A stretch of DNA of 64,000 nt, taken from contig OX457058.1 in assembly GCA_949752795.1 (NCBI GenBank), positions 154,390,353-154,454,352 of the forward strand, in the 5' to 3' direction. The translations under genes and the position numbers were made by a program. Below are positions 1 through 10,601 of the stretch, one piece after another (the first letter of the stretch is position 1; each line of letters starts with the position of its first letter). The DNA is from Hyperoodon ampullatus. Lineage: Eukaryota; Chordata; Mammalia; Artiodactyla; Ziphiidae. The notes beneath the pieces are model-generated. The model was given only the letters and a program-made list of their open reading frames with translations, ran no database searches and was not told the origin of the DNA.

Positions 1-707
1 CTGGGTCTCGATCAAGATGGGCAGGGTTTGACATGGAACATGGCGGGGATGTGGTGGGCAGTTGGGTAGTGGGAAAGAGGCAATTCCAGGCCCCAAATAA
101 CATGGTCACCTAAAGCCTGAAGAAAGCCTGGCAGCTCAGAGACCTGGGTTCCAGCCCTGGCTCTGCCATTACAAGCTGGGTGACCTTGGGCCAGTGGCCT
201 CCCCTCTCTGGGTTTGTTTCCTTGCATGTAAAATGGCAGAGGGGGTGAGCTAGCTTGTCCACTGTGACATGCTCTGATGCTTTGTCCCCTCCCATGAGGC
301 TGGCCCTCCCCTCCCCACCATCACTACCAACGTCACCACCCAGGACACTCGCCAGTGTGTGCCAGGTGGCTGGAATTGACACCAGGAGGAAGTGTCCCTG
401 GGTGCTCCATCAGAGCAGCACGGAGCTGGCAGGCCTGCTCAAGGGGCCCGCCCAGAGCTTTGGAGAACAGTGACAAAACACGAGGAGGCTGGAACCCAGG
501 CAGAACTGGGACAGGAACCATTCCTCTTCTGGGAAAGGTTCTTTCTAATCCAGTCCTCTCTGGAGGCCCAGGCCTCAGCCAGTGCCCCCATCACCACCCC
601 CCGCCCACCACCTTGGAGCAGAAAGGGGAGGTCTCAAGGGTAGCCACTGAGCCCCAAACCTCAGTATTCTTGCTTTTAAAATGAGGTAAAAATAGAGACT
701 TAGTATT
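1..707. other. Intergenic, no gene; MIR remnant
   Basis: No coding exon is recognisable. About 120-290 resembles plus-strand MIR (ordered phrases equivalent to 'cctgggttc...agccctggctctgcca...gtgaccttgggc'). A second, weaker MIR-like piece around 645-1180 is interrupted by the SINE at 708-1090. Confidence 0.6.
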
Positions 708-1090
708 TTTTAAAATAATTTTTTAAAAGTTCTTTTTTAAAAATTTTATTTATTTTATTTATTTATTTTTGTCTGCGTTGGGTCTTCGTTGCTGCACGCG
801 GGCTTTCTCTAGTCGTGGCGAGCAGGGGCTACTCTTTGCTGCGGTGCACAGGCTTCTCATTGTGGTGGCTTCTCTTGTTGCGGAGCACGGGCTCTAGGTG
901 CACAGGCTTCAGTACTTGTGGCATGTGGGCTCAGTAGTTGTGGCGTGCGGGCTCTAGAGCGCAGGCTCAGTAGTTGTGGTGCACGGGCTTAGGGGCTCCG
1001 CGGCATGTGGGATCTTCCCGGAGCAGGGCTCGAACCCGTGTCCCCTGAATTGGCAGGCTGATTCTTAACCACTGTGCCACCAGGGAAGCC
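708..1090 (-). mobile_element. CHR-1-type tRNA-derived SINE
   Basis: It reads on the plus strand as an (ATTT)n tail, then body, then the tRNA-like head ending CCACCAGGGAAGCCC, so it is inserted in minus orientation. The 10-bp duplication ACTTAGTATT flanks it at 698-707 and 1095-1104. It appears full length. Confidence 0.9.
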
Positions 1091-2248
1091 CAAAACTTAG
1101 TATTCTTATTTGTAAAATTGATCATGCTTGTCAAGTGCCTAGCACGGTGCCTAGGGTAGGAACCACTCAGTAAATATTAGATCCTATGCATTGCCAGGGG
1201 GCTGCCTGCTGGGGACAACCGCACAATTTGAAGGCTCCTGACATTAAATAGGCTGCTTCAAGTAGGGCCCCTGTGTGTGCAACACATGCTCAATCACAGG
1301 AGGGTAGAACCGCAAAGGGCACCTGGGGAGGTTGGTGAGAAGCCCACTAGAAACAATGTTTGTGCGCCCCCTGCTGGCTGGGAGTAAAGGTGCAGGCCTT
1401 CAGGCTCAGGGTGCTGGGGCCGTGAAGGGGGATCCTTGTTAGCAGAGCGTGCTGCTGCCCGGAAGATTGGACCCAGCAGTCACAGAGCACTCATGAGATG
1501 TCACCCACCTGGCAACGCGCCAGGTTGTTGGAAGGATGACTGACAGTGAACTACAAACAAAATGAGCGACAGGTAAGCTCGGTGTTTGGAGCCAATTAAT
1601 TTGAGAGTCAACCAGGCATCAGTTCAAGCTCAGAGACCACTCCAGAAACCACCTGTGTTGGATACAGCAGTGAGCAAAATTCCTTGCATCTTGGACTTGT
1701 AGTGGGTGGAGTGACCTTGGACAGGCCACATAATCCTCATCTGTAACACTTAAGTCTTCTCTACCCCTTACCCCCCATACCAGAGGGTAGGGACCCTAGG
1801 TGTGGATCTCAAGGACTGTCATCTGGGGGGAGTTGAAAGCCATCACCAACAGCCATGTCTTCTCAAGGAAAACCATCCCTTTGAACCTGGGCTGTGGCTC
1901 TGGTTCATTCGGAAGGGACCCTGTCACACTCCTGTGGCATGCCAGGCTGCCCAGGTTCTCCCACCCAGCAGGTACCCCGGCAGACCCCTGGCTCTAGACC
2001 CTTCTGCTCCAGGATAATGATGGGGCCCTAACCTCTAATGAGAGACCATCGGAGTGGATGTGGGAGGATCGTGGGCATGTTACTGGGATGGCAAGTCCCC
2101 ACACTGCACGATCCAGGCCACAGCGGGTATTTCTCCTTGAGTTAATTGGACTGCTTCGCCTCACAGTGTTGCCTGGTGGGGGCCTTTGCCTTCCTGGATC
2201 CCTGTTCTCTCCCAGACCACTGGGAGAATCCGGTCTCACGTGGTATGA
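1091..2248. other. Intergenic, nothing recognised
   Basis: The stretch contains scattered short open frames with no family resemblance, splice structure or repeat signature that I can name, apart from a MIR-like tail near 1118-1185. Confidence 0.5.
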
Positions 2249-2466
2249 TTTTTTTTTTTTTTTTTTTTTTGTGTGTGGCACGTGGGCCTCTCACTGCTGT
2301 GGCCTCTCCCGTCGCGGAGCACTGGCTCCGGACGCGCAGGCCCAGCGGCCATGGCTCATGGGCCCAGCCTTTCTGTGGCATGTGGGATCCTCCCAGACTG
2401 GGGCACGAACCCGTGTCCCCTGCATCGGCAGGCGGACTCTCAACCACTGCGCCACCAGGGAAGCCC
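2249..2466 (-). mobile_element. CHR-2-type SINE
   Basis: Poly-T, the body, and the reversed head ending CCACCAGGGAAGCCC mark a minus-strand CHR-2 copy. The target duplication is not clean; only a weak ATGATTTTT-like match is present. Confidence 0.88.
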
Positions 2467-2650
2467 TCAATGAATTTTTATTAAGATCCATCCTTGCTAC
2501 CACAATCAACAAGTTTCCATTCCCAGTGGCCTTTCCTGTAGAAGTGCACGGATGCACACACATGTTTGCGCACACACACACAGAGCAAAGGTGAGGGTTG
2601 AAACCAACGGATGCCAGAGGAATGTTTTAACACCCGTATCAAAACTTTCG

Positions 2651-2757
2651 TTGCACAAGTTAGAGGAAAACTCATCTGTTTTGATTTCTATAAATATTTC
2701 CCTTGCATATTTTGTTATTAGTCCCTAAGGTATGTAGGAAGAAGGATTAGTGTTCAT
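2651..2757 (+). repeat. 107-bp direct repeat, copy 1
   Basis: It pairs with 3594-3700. The two copies align without gaps and differ at five positions by eye (about 95% identity). They are separated by 836 bp that includes an L2 remnant and a (TG)n tract. No repeat family was recognised. Confidence 0.9.
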
Positions 2758-2821
2758 TAGTGTTCGGTTTATTTTTTAAGGGTGTCTGTAGTATCATCTC
2801 ACACTCTGTGTGTATGTGTGC

Positions 2822-2929
2822 TTTTGCATTCATTCATGTAACAAGGTTTTATTGAGCTACTGCCAGGTATTGAAGCAATAGCAGTAAATAAAACAGACAC
2901 AAATCCCACACAGAGCTTACATTCTACTA

Positions 2930-2979
<50 letters not shown>

Positions 2980-3560
2980 TGTTGAGAGAAAAATAAATAA
3001 GCAAGTGGCACAAACATGACATTTGCTGGTAATATGTGCTATGGAGAAAACTAAAGCAAAAGAGGGGGTTTGGGTGCCCCAGAATAGGGGGATAATTTTA
3101 AATGGAGTGGTCAGGGAAGACCTCATTAAAAAGGTGACATTTAAGTAAAGATCTAAAGGAGGTGAAAGAGTGGACCATGTAGTTATTTAGTAAAAGAGGC
3201 TTCCAGGCAGAGGAAATGGCGATGCAAATGCCCTGACGCAAGAACATGCCTGATGACAGAGAAGTCATCCTGGAGAGAACAAGGAAGGGGAATAGGACAT
3301 GTAGTCAGAGAGGGAGTGGGGAGGAGCAGGTGGTGTTGGGCTTTGAGGGCCATTGGGAGGACACTGGTGTTTACTCTGAGTGAGATTGAGCCATTACAGG
3401 GTTTTCAGCAGACGAGTGACATCATCTGTCCTGCATTTGAGCAGAATCATTCTGTCAGGAGAACGGCGGGAGAGCAGGGGGACCAGGCTATTGGAGGGAT
3501 AAAGGCAAAGGGATGGTGGCTGGAACCAGGCGGGTGATAGCAAGGTTAGTGAGAAGGGAT
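2822..3560 (-). mobile_element. L2-type LINE remnant
   Basis: The plus strand reads as the reverse complement of the L2 3' end: CATTCATT start, a diverged 'ttattgagc...ctac' phrase, and 'agcttacattcta' by about 2930. The later part (GGCAGAGGAAATGG, GCAAATGCCCTGA) fits the same ancient family. A TG microsatellite has grown inside it. Boundaries are approximate. Confidence 0.6.
2934..2977 (+). repeat. (TG)n microsatellite
   Basis: About 22 uninterrupted TG units inside the L2 remnant. Confidence 0.98.
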
Positions 3561-3593
3561 CCATTTCTGGATGCAGCCTGAAGTCAGGGCAGG

Positions 3594-3700
3594 TTGCACA
3601 AGTTAGATGAAAAATCATATGTTTTGGTTTCTATAAATATTTCTCTTGCATATTTTGTTATTAGTCCCTAAGGTATGTAGGAAGAAGGATTAGTGTTCAT
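3594..3700 (+). repeat. 107-bp direct repeat, copy 2
   Basis: Second copy of the repeat at 2651-2757, same orientation and length. Sequence outside the 107 bp does not continue to match on either side, apart from a few bases. Confidence 0.9.
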
Positions 3701-4079
3701 ACACACAAATACACTTGACACAGCAATGAGCGAGTGTCCACTGCGAGGCCCCACCCAGCTCCTAAGGTAAGGACCTCACACCCCACAGGGGGAATGGTGA
3801 CAGTGGTCCTTCCCTCACAGGTGTGTTGTGAGGACAATACATGCAAAGTACTTAGCAAACTCTTTGGACTTGATGAGGGGGAGTTATTTTTACTAATGAA
3901 GCATGCTCAAGGGTCCTCCATGCCCTTTTTCCAACCTGTGTAGGTAATTTCATCCCTCTTCTGAAAGTTCAGAAATTAGCACCTGCCTTGTAAATAGGAC
4001 ACGACAAAACACTACTTAGAGACATATGGTGGGGAGAGGTTAATCAGGGTAGGCTTCCTGGAGGAGGAGCTTGGCTGAC

Positions 4080-4215
4080 TTCCTCCCTTTTCAGGCAAAG
4101 AAACTAAGGCTCAGTGACATTAAAGAACTTGCCTGAGGTCACAAAGCTAGAAACGGGCAGAAAAGGACATCCATGCTTTTCTGACTCAGAAGCCACTGCT
4201 CTTAGCCAGGGTGCT
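4080..4215 (-). mobile_element. MIR remnant
   Basis: Reverse MIR phrases are visible in order: AAGAAACTAAGGCTCAGTGA, AACTTGCCTGAGGTCACAAAG, and the 'actcagaagccactgctctta' ending. Confidence 0.7.
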
Positions 4216-4349
4216 GCCATGGTGACAGGCCATTCCCATCAGAGGAGAATGATGGCCGTTCATGTGAGGACCTGGGACAAGAGGATCTGAATGGCCATCG
4301 CTCAGTCTGGGTGGAGCAGAGGTATGGGAACCTTGGCACGGCTTCAGTA

Positions 4350-4512
4350 ATAATCATAGATTATGATTATCTGGTGAGCAGAGCCGTGTGCCAGGCCCTG
4401 AGCACCAGGTTTGAGATGCATGATTTCATTTAACCCTCATTTTGCGGAGGAAGAAACTGAGGTCCGACAAGTGAACTGGTCTCACCTATGGGTGTCAGAA
4501 CTGAGACAAGAA
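4350..4512 (-). mobile_element. MIR remnant
   Basis: A second reverse MIR-like unit has 'gtgccaggccctgagca', 'tcatttaaccctca', and 'gaggaagaaactgaggtc'. It directly abuts the LTR-like unit that follows. Confidence 0.65.
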
Positions 4513-4516
4513 CCCA

Positions 4517-4960
4517 AGTTTTTCTTTTATCTACTGCTGTGTAACAGTGGACTTGAGATGTTAGTGGCTTTAAACAACAACGCACTTGTTCTTATGATTT
4601 TGTGAGTCAGGAATCTGGGCAGGGCTCGACTTGTTGGTTCTTCTCCTCCACGCGGCATTAGCTGGGATCATTCTGCGCTGGCAGCTGGAGTGGGAGGGAA
4701 GGGCCGGGAAGGCTTATTCACGTGCCTGGCAGCTCAGCGCTCCTCTACATGGCCTCCCCCATGTGGCCAGCATGGTGGCTTCAGGGTTGTTGGTTTCTTA
4801 CATGGCAGCTGGCTTCCAAAGGATGAAAGCAGAAGCTGCCAGGCTCCTTAGGGGCCAGCCATGGACTGGCATAGCGTCACTTGCACTGAATTCTACTGGT
4901 CAAAGCAAGTCATGTGGCCAGTCCAAGTTCAGGAGGAAGGGAAACAGATTTCTCCTCTAG
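4517..4960 (-). mobile_element. Ancient LTR-like interspersed repeat (family uncertain)
   Basis: It starts with 'ctactgctgtgtaaca' and continues through 'agtggctttaaacaacaa', 'gtgagtcaggaatctgggcagg', 'ttggttcttctcctccacg' and 'tggtcaaagcaagtcatgtgg'. I recognise these phrases from a mammal-wide LTR-type repeat but cannot name the subfamily. It has no coding content despite an open frame of about 109 codons. Confidence 0.5.
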
Positions 4961-5484
4961 ATGGACACAGCAGCATGCTCATCCTGGAATGCAAGATGCT
5001 TGTGGCCATGGTGAGAGACTAACAAGCATCCCCAGCTTCTCCACTGGCAGCCTTCCTCCCACGTCTAATCCCAGGAAGCTCTCATTTCCAGGGATTTGCT
5101 AAAGCCCACAAGGCCCCCACCACGAGGCACATGCCTATGTTTTGTCTTACCTGGCCCTCCAGCCCAGTGACTGCTTCATACTCTGTGCCTGGCTTTACAA
5201 GAATTTATCTTATCTTGTTTTCTCCAAGGGAGGCACCATTTTCCCCTGCTTCCCAGGGGCCCCATCACCTGAGTTAGCCTGAGCATGTCTTGTTCTCAGG
5301 ACCCTAAAAGAACCGAACATGTGACTTGCAGACAGTCAGCCACCTGAACAAGAGTGGGTTGGATTCATCTTTGCAGAGCCAGCACCAACACTGAGTTCTC
5401 CTCAGAAGAAGAGCTCCATAAACAGGACTTTCTGGCACCAAAATTCAATGCTTGGGCCTTGAACCAAGGGAAAGAGAGTCTTAC

Positions 5485-5640
5485 CTCTCCAGGACCAGCA
5501 TCATCATCATCACCTGGAAATGTGTCTAGGGTCGTGGCCCTCCCATCCCCACCTCCTGAACCAGAACTTGCATTTTAACAAAAGCCCAAGTGATTCATAT
5601 GCATGTTCAAGTTTGAGGCAATCGAGGTAGCAGTTCCCAA
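5485..5640 (+). mobile_element. MER5-type hAT fossil
   Basis: MER5-like phrases are present: 'accagcatca...tcacctgg', 'ccccacctcctgaaccag', 'ttgcattttaacaa', 'gtgattcatatgcatgttcaagtttga'. It is the first of three such units in 600 bp. Confidence 0.6.
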
Positions 5641-5714
5641 GGTAAAGAACAGGAACAGCCTGGGAAGACAGATGCCAGTTGAGCCCATCTGGAATGATAA
5701 GGCATGGGTCTCAC

Positions 5715-5890
5715 CCTTGGCTGATGGTTAGAATCACCTGTGGTCCTTAAAAAAAAAATCCTGATGCCCAGTGTGCACCCCAATCAATTAAGTCTTACAT
5801 CCCTGGGGGTGGAGCCCAGGCAACAGAATTTTCTAAAATCTCCTTAAGTGATCTCACTGTGCAGTCAGGGTGGGGAGCCACTGGTTTAGG
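5715..5890 (+). mobile_element. MER5-type hAT fossil
   Basis: Recognisable by 'ttagaatcacctgtgg', 'tcctgatgcccagtg', 'gggggtggagcccaggca' and the terminal 'ggggagccactgg'. It has the usual short non-autonomous length. Confidence 0.7.
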
Positions 5891-5894
5891 GTAT

Positions 5895-6085
5895 TGCTTC
5901 TTAAAGTGTAGTCTGCAGATCATCTATGCCCAAATCACTTGAGACACTGATTAAATATGTAGACTCCTGGGTCCCACACCGGGTTCTTGAGTCTAAATAT
6001 CCGGGAGCATGGCGCAGGAATCCACATTTTTAACCATCTCCCTAGATGATTTGAATGTGCACTAAGTTAGAGACTATTGGTTTAG
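5895..6085 (+). mobile_element. MER5-type hAT fossil
   Basis: It contains 'aaatcacttgagacactgattaa', 'actcctgggtccca', 'aggaatccacatttttaa' and 'gagactattgg', in the same orientation as the two units just upstream. Confidence 0.6.
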
Positions 6086-6411
6086 GGCCCTGAATAAGCG
6101 ACAACAATGGCAATGATGTTTCTAAATGCTACAAAGTATAATGTGCACAAATTAGAAGACATAGGTAAGTAAAAGTAGGAAACAAAAAAATGTCTGTACT
6201 CCTTCTGTCTAGGGAAAATTGGGGGCCCCCTCGGCACCCACTCTAGAGAAGGGAAGGAGCCTCCCTCCCCTAGAGAAGCTGCCACCCATCGCTGGGTCGG
6301 CTGTGATTTGGGCTCTGTTTTGCTGGCAGGGTGGAGCCTGTTCTCTGGCCCGGGCAGAATTATTGCCTCAAATCACGTGGTTGATTATCAATTACTCGTG
6401 TCCGTGTGAGA

Positions 6412-6415
<4 letters not shown>

Positions 6416-6453
<38 letters not shown>
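6416..6453 (+). repeat. (GT)n microsatellite
   Basis: About 19 uninterrupted GT units. Confidence 0.97.
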
Positions 6454-6456
<3 letters not shown>

Positions 6457-6585
6457 AGTGTCTTTGCAAATCATTAATTCTGGATTATCGTTGATTAACG
6501 AGAGGGAGGCCTGGTACCTCCAGCAGCCGGGATGGCAGCCCCGCAATTATGTCCCAGCTGATCAGTAATCGGCGCATCACAAGAC

Positions 6586-6588
<3 letters not shown>

Positions 6589-6664
<76 letters not shown>
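6589..6664 (+). repeat. (TC)n microsatellite
   Basis: Thirty-eight uninterrupted TC units form a pure pyrimidine/purine mirror tract of 76 bases, the longest microsatellite in the window. Open frames reading Arg-Glu repeats on the minus strand are an artefact of this tract. Confidence 0.98.
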
Positions 6665-6666
<2 letters not shown>

Positions 6667-7190
6667 CTGCTCCTCCCAGCCTCTCCTGCCGACTCCGCAA
6701 TTAGCGCCATTGCTCATTCCCTTCCAGCCTGGGCTGAGTTTAGAGGCCTGCTTCCTGGCAAGTGGGTGCGGTGGGGCTGGCTTTGAAGACCAGCACCCAC
6801 ATGGGGCTGTGACGGTGATGTGCGGGGTGGTGGCAGAGGCTCTGTCGCGGGGTGGGGGGATGGAGCTGGCAGGACCTCGAGCGTGCTACCTGGGCCCGCC
6901 TTAGCGTTCATTATCCTTCCCAGGAAGCCCAGGGGCCATTCTCTGAGCTCCCTGCCCCTCCCCCACTGCATGGACTGGGAAACAGACCCAGAGAACAAAA
7001 ATAGCAAATTAGGAAAAAAAATCCAAGACCACTAATTCAGAACAGCATGGTAACATGAATCCAGCCCCACAGAGCCAAGGAAAGAGCAAAGTTACAGAAG
7101 GAGCCCCTCCCCACCATCACTGCCATCCCGGTGAGGTTGTCACCTCCCAAGCCAACACTGCTTGTCTCAGTTTCCCCGAGCAATGCAAGC

Positions 7191-7415
7191 TTTTTTTTTT
7201 TTCTTTCTTTTTTTTTTTTTTTTGCGGTACGCGGGCCTCTCACTGCTGTGGCCTCTCCCGCTGCGGAGCACAGGCTCCGGACGCGCAGGCCCAGCGGCCA
7301 TGGCTCACGGGCCCAGCCGCTCCGTGTCATGCGGGATCTTCCCGGACCGGGGCACGAACCCGTGTCCCCTGCATCGGCAGGCGGACTCTCAACCACTGCA
7401 CCACCAGGGAAGCCC
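7191..7415 (-). mobile_element. CHR-2-type SINE
   Basis: Minus-orientation copy with poly-T and reversed tRNA-like head. The perfect 10-bp duplication CAATGCAAGC flanks it at 7181-7190 and 7416-7425. Confidence 0.95.
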
Positions 7416-7494
7416 CAATGCAAGCTTTTGATACCCCAACTCCCGGGGTTTCGGAGGAACTGCCCTGAGGAATGTGTGGTGTTAATTCAAGGCA

Positions 7495-7835
7495 GCAGCA
7501 TCACCCACCTGGATCATGGCAATGGCCTCCTAACTGTTCCCCACACTTCTACATGGAGCCCCCAATATCCATCACGCTGGAGACAGAGGGATCTTTATAA
7601 GGCCTGGCCTTACTGCTGATGAGATACCATCCCTGCACGCGATGTTACTCCCCATTGCCCTCAGGATAAAGTCTGGGTCCCCAGTCCCCTTTCTGGCTCC
7701 ACCCCACTAGCTCTCTCTGCCCGGCACGGACCCCTCAGTGCTCTAGCTCCCTCCCACCACCTTGTCCTTCACCCCATCTGATCCCTCTACCTGGTACCCT
7801 TTCCCCTCCTCCCATCATATTTCACCTGGGCACAC
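7495..7835 (+). mobile_element. Ancient L2-like LINE remnant
   Basis: Phrases such as 'atggcaatggcctcctaactg', 'agggatctttataa', 'ctccccattgccctcaggataaagtc' and 'ctggctccaccccac' follow the order of a mammal-wide ancient LINE repeat that I associate with L2. Boundaries are approximate. Confidence 0.5.
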
Positions 7836-8600
7836 ACCTGTGGGGGAGGCAATGATGCTTACACCCATACTTGGGCTCCCTTGCCCAGAAAGGGGTTCTG
7901 CCCTCACTGGAGACCAGCAGTGACAGAAGCAGAAACCTTAAGGATGGCTTTAGTTAGTTTAGCAGGGGTGCGAGAGGATGGGGAAGGCGGGGCCGTTCCG
8001 GAAAACTTCCACATGAAAGCCTCTCCCGTGGCTGCAGAGCCACCAGGCAGTTTGTTTCTGAGCCTTGCAGCTGTCTTGGCCATTTTCATTTTTATCTACT
8101 TAGGGTGGTCAGCAGGTCATGGCAAGCGGGAGATGCAATGCTAATGACTCCGGCTCCACGTGGCAACCATTCAGGAAAAAGCTGCAATGTTCTCTCTGCC
8201 ACATTAATCAGAGAAACACATCAAGAGCTGTTGCGTGGAGACAGCTTTCCTCCCAGTACCTGCCCTGCATACTAATCACCACCCGCTCCTGGCGGTGAGT
8301 CAGCTCCATGCCAGGCAGGCAGTGAGGGGAGGTCAGAAACACCCGCTCCAAGCACGTGGGGACAGGCAGAAAGGCGGCAGCCATGTCCCCACCCCCCAGA
8401 CACACACTGTCCGCAACCATCATTGAGCCCGGCAGGTGGGCACAGCAAATTCTGGCAAAGTCCATCCAAATGCAGACTCTGGGTTAATTCCTTCGTCTAG
8501 GTCTTACCCAAGTCTACCAGAGGGAACTCTCCAGAAGCTGATCCCTGGGCAGAGTCTGATGAAAGCAAGAAGGGCCTCACTGCCAGGCACTTGGATAACA
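7836..8600. other. Intergenic, no gene
   Basis: No repeat family was recognised. Around 8085-8225 there are ATTA/TAAT-type and CACGTG (8158-8163) motifs in unique-looking sequence, which could be a constrained non-coding element; sequence alone cannot decide. Confidence 0.4.
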
Positions 8601-8619
8601 ATAAGACATAATTTTAGAT

Positions 8620-8830
8620 AGCACTTAACATGTGGCAGGCATACATGTAAGCATTCTAGATGGATTACTCAGTTAATCCTCATATAACCCTGCGAACTGG
8701 GTACACTTACTAGTCCCATTGTATAGATGAGCAAGGCAACAGACAGAGAGGTTAAGTAACGAACCCAAGGTCACACGGCTAGTAACACCAGCTGGGTTTG
8801 AACCCCTGCAGCTGTGTTCCAAACCATTTC
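8620..8830 (-). mobile_element. MIR remnant
   Basis: A clear reverse MIR: 'gttaatcctcatataaccctgcgaa', 'cccattgtatagatgag', 'agagaggttaagtaac', 'cccaaggtcacacggctagtaa', 'gggtttgaacccc'. Confidence 0.85.
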
Positions 8831-8924
8831 CCTCCGCTTCCCCTCATTGTGCTACTAGAGCCCAGAGTTGCCTGAGCCAGTGGTAACCACGACAAGCTTC
8901 TGAGTGTCTTTTGCATATATTCGT

Positions 8925-9480
8925 TCATTCACTCATTCATTCATACAGCAACTATTTGTTGAGCACCTATGATGTACAAGACACCGTGCTGGGCACCAGG
9001 GAGACAAGGGGAAACAAAACAGACATACGCTTAAGAGGGAGACTGGCATCAATTTAACATTTTCACAAATTTATAGTAATTGCAAAATGTGATAAGTGCC
9101 ATGAAGAGAAGTACCAGGTCCCATGAAAGCACATGGTGGGGGACACTCATGTCTCTTGGAAAAGTCCAGGAAGGCTTCCTGAGGGAGTGACAGATGAGGG
9201 GATGGCTTACATCTGCAATTCTCAAAGGGTGGTCCCTGGATGGGCAGTATGAGATCACCTGGGAACTTGTTAGAAATGCAGATTCCTGGGGCTCACCCCA
9301 GACTTACTGAATCGGGGACTCTGGGGGTGAGGCCGAGAAATCTTGAGTAAGCCGTCAGGGGGATTCTGATGCCCACACAAGTTTGAGACGTACTGGCTTA
9401 TGCAAAGGCCCTGAGGCAAGCAGGAGCAGGCATGCTGGAGCAACTGCAGGTGGTGTCGGGGCAGGAGATGGAGTGCCTAA
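8925..9480 (-). mobile_element. L2-type LINE remnant, split by MER5
   Basis: The left part (8925-9202) begins with the CATTCATT series and runs through 'gttgagcacctatgatgtac', 'gtgctgggcacc', 'aggaaggcttcctgaggg'. The family resumes at 9394 with 'gcaaaggccctgaggcaagcagg'. A MER5 element sits in the gap with an 8-bp duplication. Confidence 0.7.
9211..9393 (-). mobile_element. MER5A-type hAT fossil inside L2
   Basis: It has 'attctcaaagggtggtccctgg', 'atcacctgggaacttgttag', 'aaatgcagattcctgggg' and 'gtttgagacgtactgg'. The duplicated target is TGGCTTAC at 9203-9210 and TGGCTTAT at 9394-9401, the 8-bp length expected of hAT elements. Confidence 0.85.
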
Positions 9481-10384
9481 GATGAGCTGGACAGGGTTTG
9501 GGTCACCTTGGCCTTGTAGACATCCTAAGTGGTGTAGCCCTGCATCAGCTCCCATCACCAAGAAGCCCAGTCAGAGGGTTCCTCGGCCCTGGGGCCCCTC
9601 AGGAGTAGCAGGTCACCCAGCTGTCCAGTCTGGCTGAGGCGAGAGGACGGGAGTGGCTGCGTCATATGGCTTCTGACCGGTCACCTGACCTCTTGTCAAT
9701 GTTTTAACTTTCAGGAAGCACTGGTGAGAAGGTGGATCCTGTGGCTGGGGAAGTACCTCCATCCTCAACGCCGGGAAAGGAACTTAGGATAGAAACTTCT
9801 CCTTATCCTCAAGAAGCATCCCAGTAAAACACCAGCAGCAGCAGGTGGCTATGACCCACTGAGTCGCGAGCTGGCTGGGTGTCAACACTGCGAGCACCTG
9901 AAGCCAGGTTCATCGCAGGAGAGGGACAGGGTGAAGTTCCCTAGCTGAGCCTGGACGAACTGGATGTGGTCGCACCTGCTTGCAGAGGTGTCAGCATAGA
10001 GTAGGTCAGAGTTGGTGACGACCAAACAGCCTTGTTGGGCTCCTTCCCACGCACCACCCCTGCTGCAGGCCGCCCCCCTCAGAGGGGCTTCACCCCACAG
10101 GCTGTCTCTGCAGGGTCTACTGGACAACCTGGCCACCAGAGCAGGGGATGCAAGTCAGAAGGCCAGGATGGATGTTGGGCTGTTATTGGTCCGCTCCAAC
10201 GTCACAGGGGCCTTTGATATGGATCCAGGTCACGTCCAGCTCTCCCAGCCAGGGTTCCTCCTTCAAAAGAAAAAACTAAGAGACCTTGGAGGAACTCACT
10301 GACCCAAAAAGTACAGCAAGGAGTGAGAACTTGCAGAAGGCTCTGGTAGATGAGGGAGTTAGGCAAGGAGCACGGAGGAAAGGA
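9481..10384. other. Intergenic, nothing recognised
   Basis: There are several short open frames on both strands but no family match, splice architecture or repeat signature. Confidence 0.5.
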
Positions 10385-10399
10385 GGGTACTTTTCTTTT

Positions 10400-10586
10400 T
10401 CTTTTTAATATTTATCTATTTGGTTGCACCGGGTCTTAGTTGTGGCTCGTGGGCTCCTTAGTTGTGGCATGTGAACTCTTTACTTGTGGCATGCATGTGG
10501 GATCTAGTTCCCTGACCAGGGATCGAACCCGGGCCCCCTGCATTGGGAGCAAGGCATCTTATCCACTGTGCCACCAGGGACGTCCT
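10400..10586 (-). mobile_element. Older tRNA-derived SINE
   Basis: A shorter, more diverged SINE reading 'ttggttgcaccgggtcttagtt', 'ccctgaccagggatcgaaccc' and 'gtgccaccagggacgtcc'. It is flanked by GGGTACTTTTCTTTT at 10385-10399 and 10587-10601. Confidence 0.85.
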
Positions 10587-10601
10587 GGGTACTTTTCTTT
10601 T

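Larger units (their letters stand above)
6360..6735. promoter_or_regulatory. Candidate non-coding regulatory element with homeodomain-type motifs
   Basis: Between and around two microsatellites lies sequence that matches no repeat I know and is dense in TAAT/ATTA-core motifs: GTTGATTATCAATTACTC (6380-6397), ATTAATTC (6472-6479), GATTATCGTTGATTAACG (6483-6500), GCAATTATG, GTAATC, GCAATTAGCGC, plus CACGTG at 6376-6381. There is no coding potential. Function is inference from motif density only. Confidence 0.35.

Noticed and set aside
2058..2594. 178-codon open frame on the plus strand
   Set aside because: It runs through the CHR-2 SINE; the recurring GLSLLWPLP/ARTRVPCIGRR-like peptides appear wherever this SINE occurs in any frame.
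6485..6710. Arg-Glu repeat proteins on the minus strand
   Set aside because: Translation of the (TC)n microsatellite, with no real coding signal.
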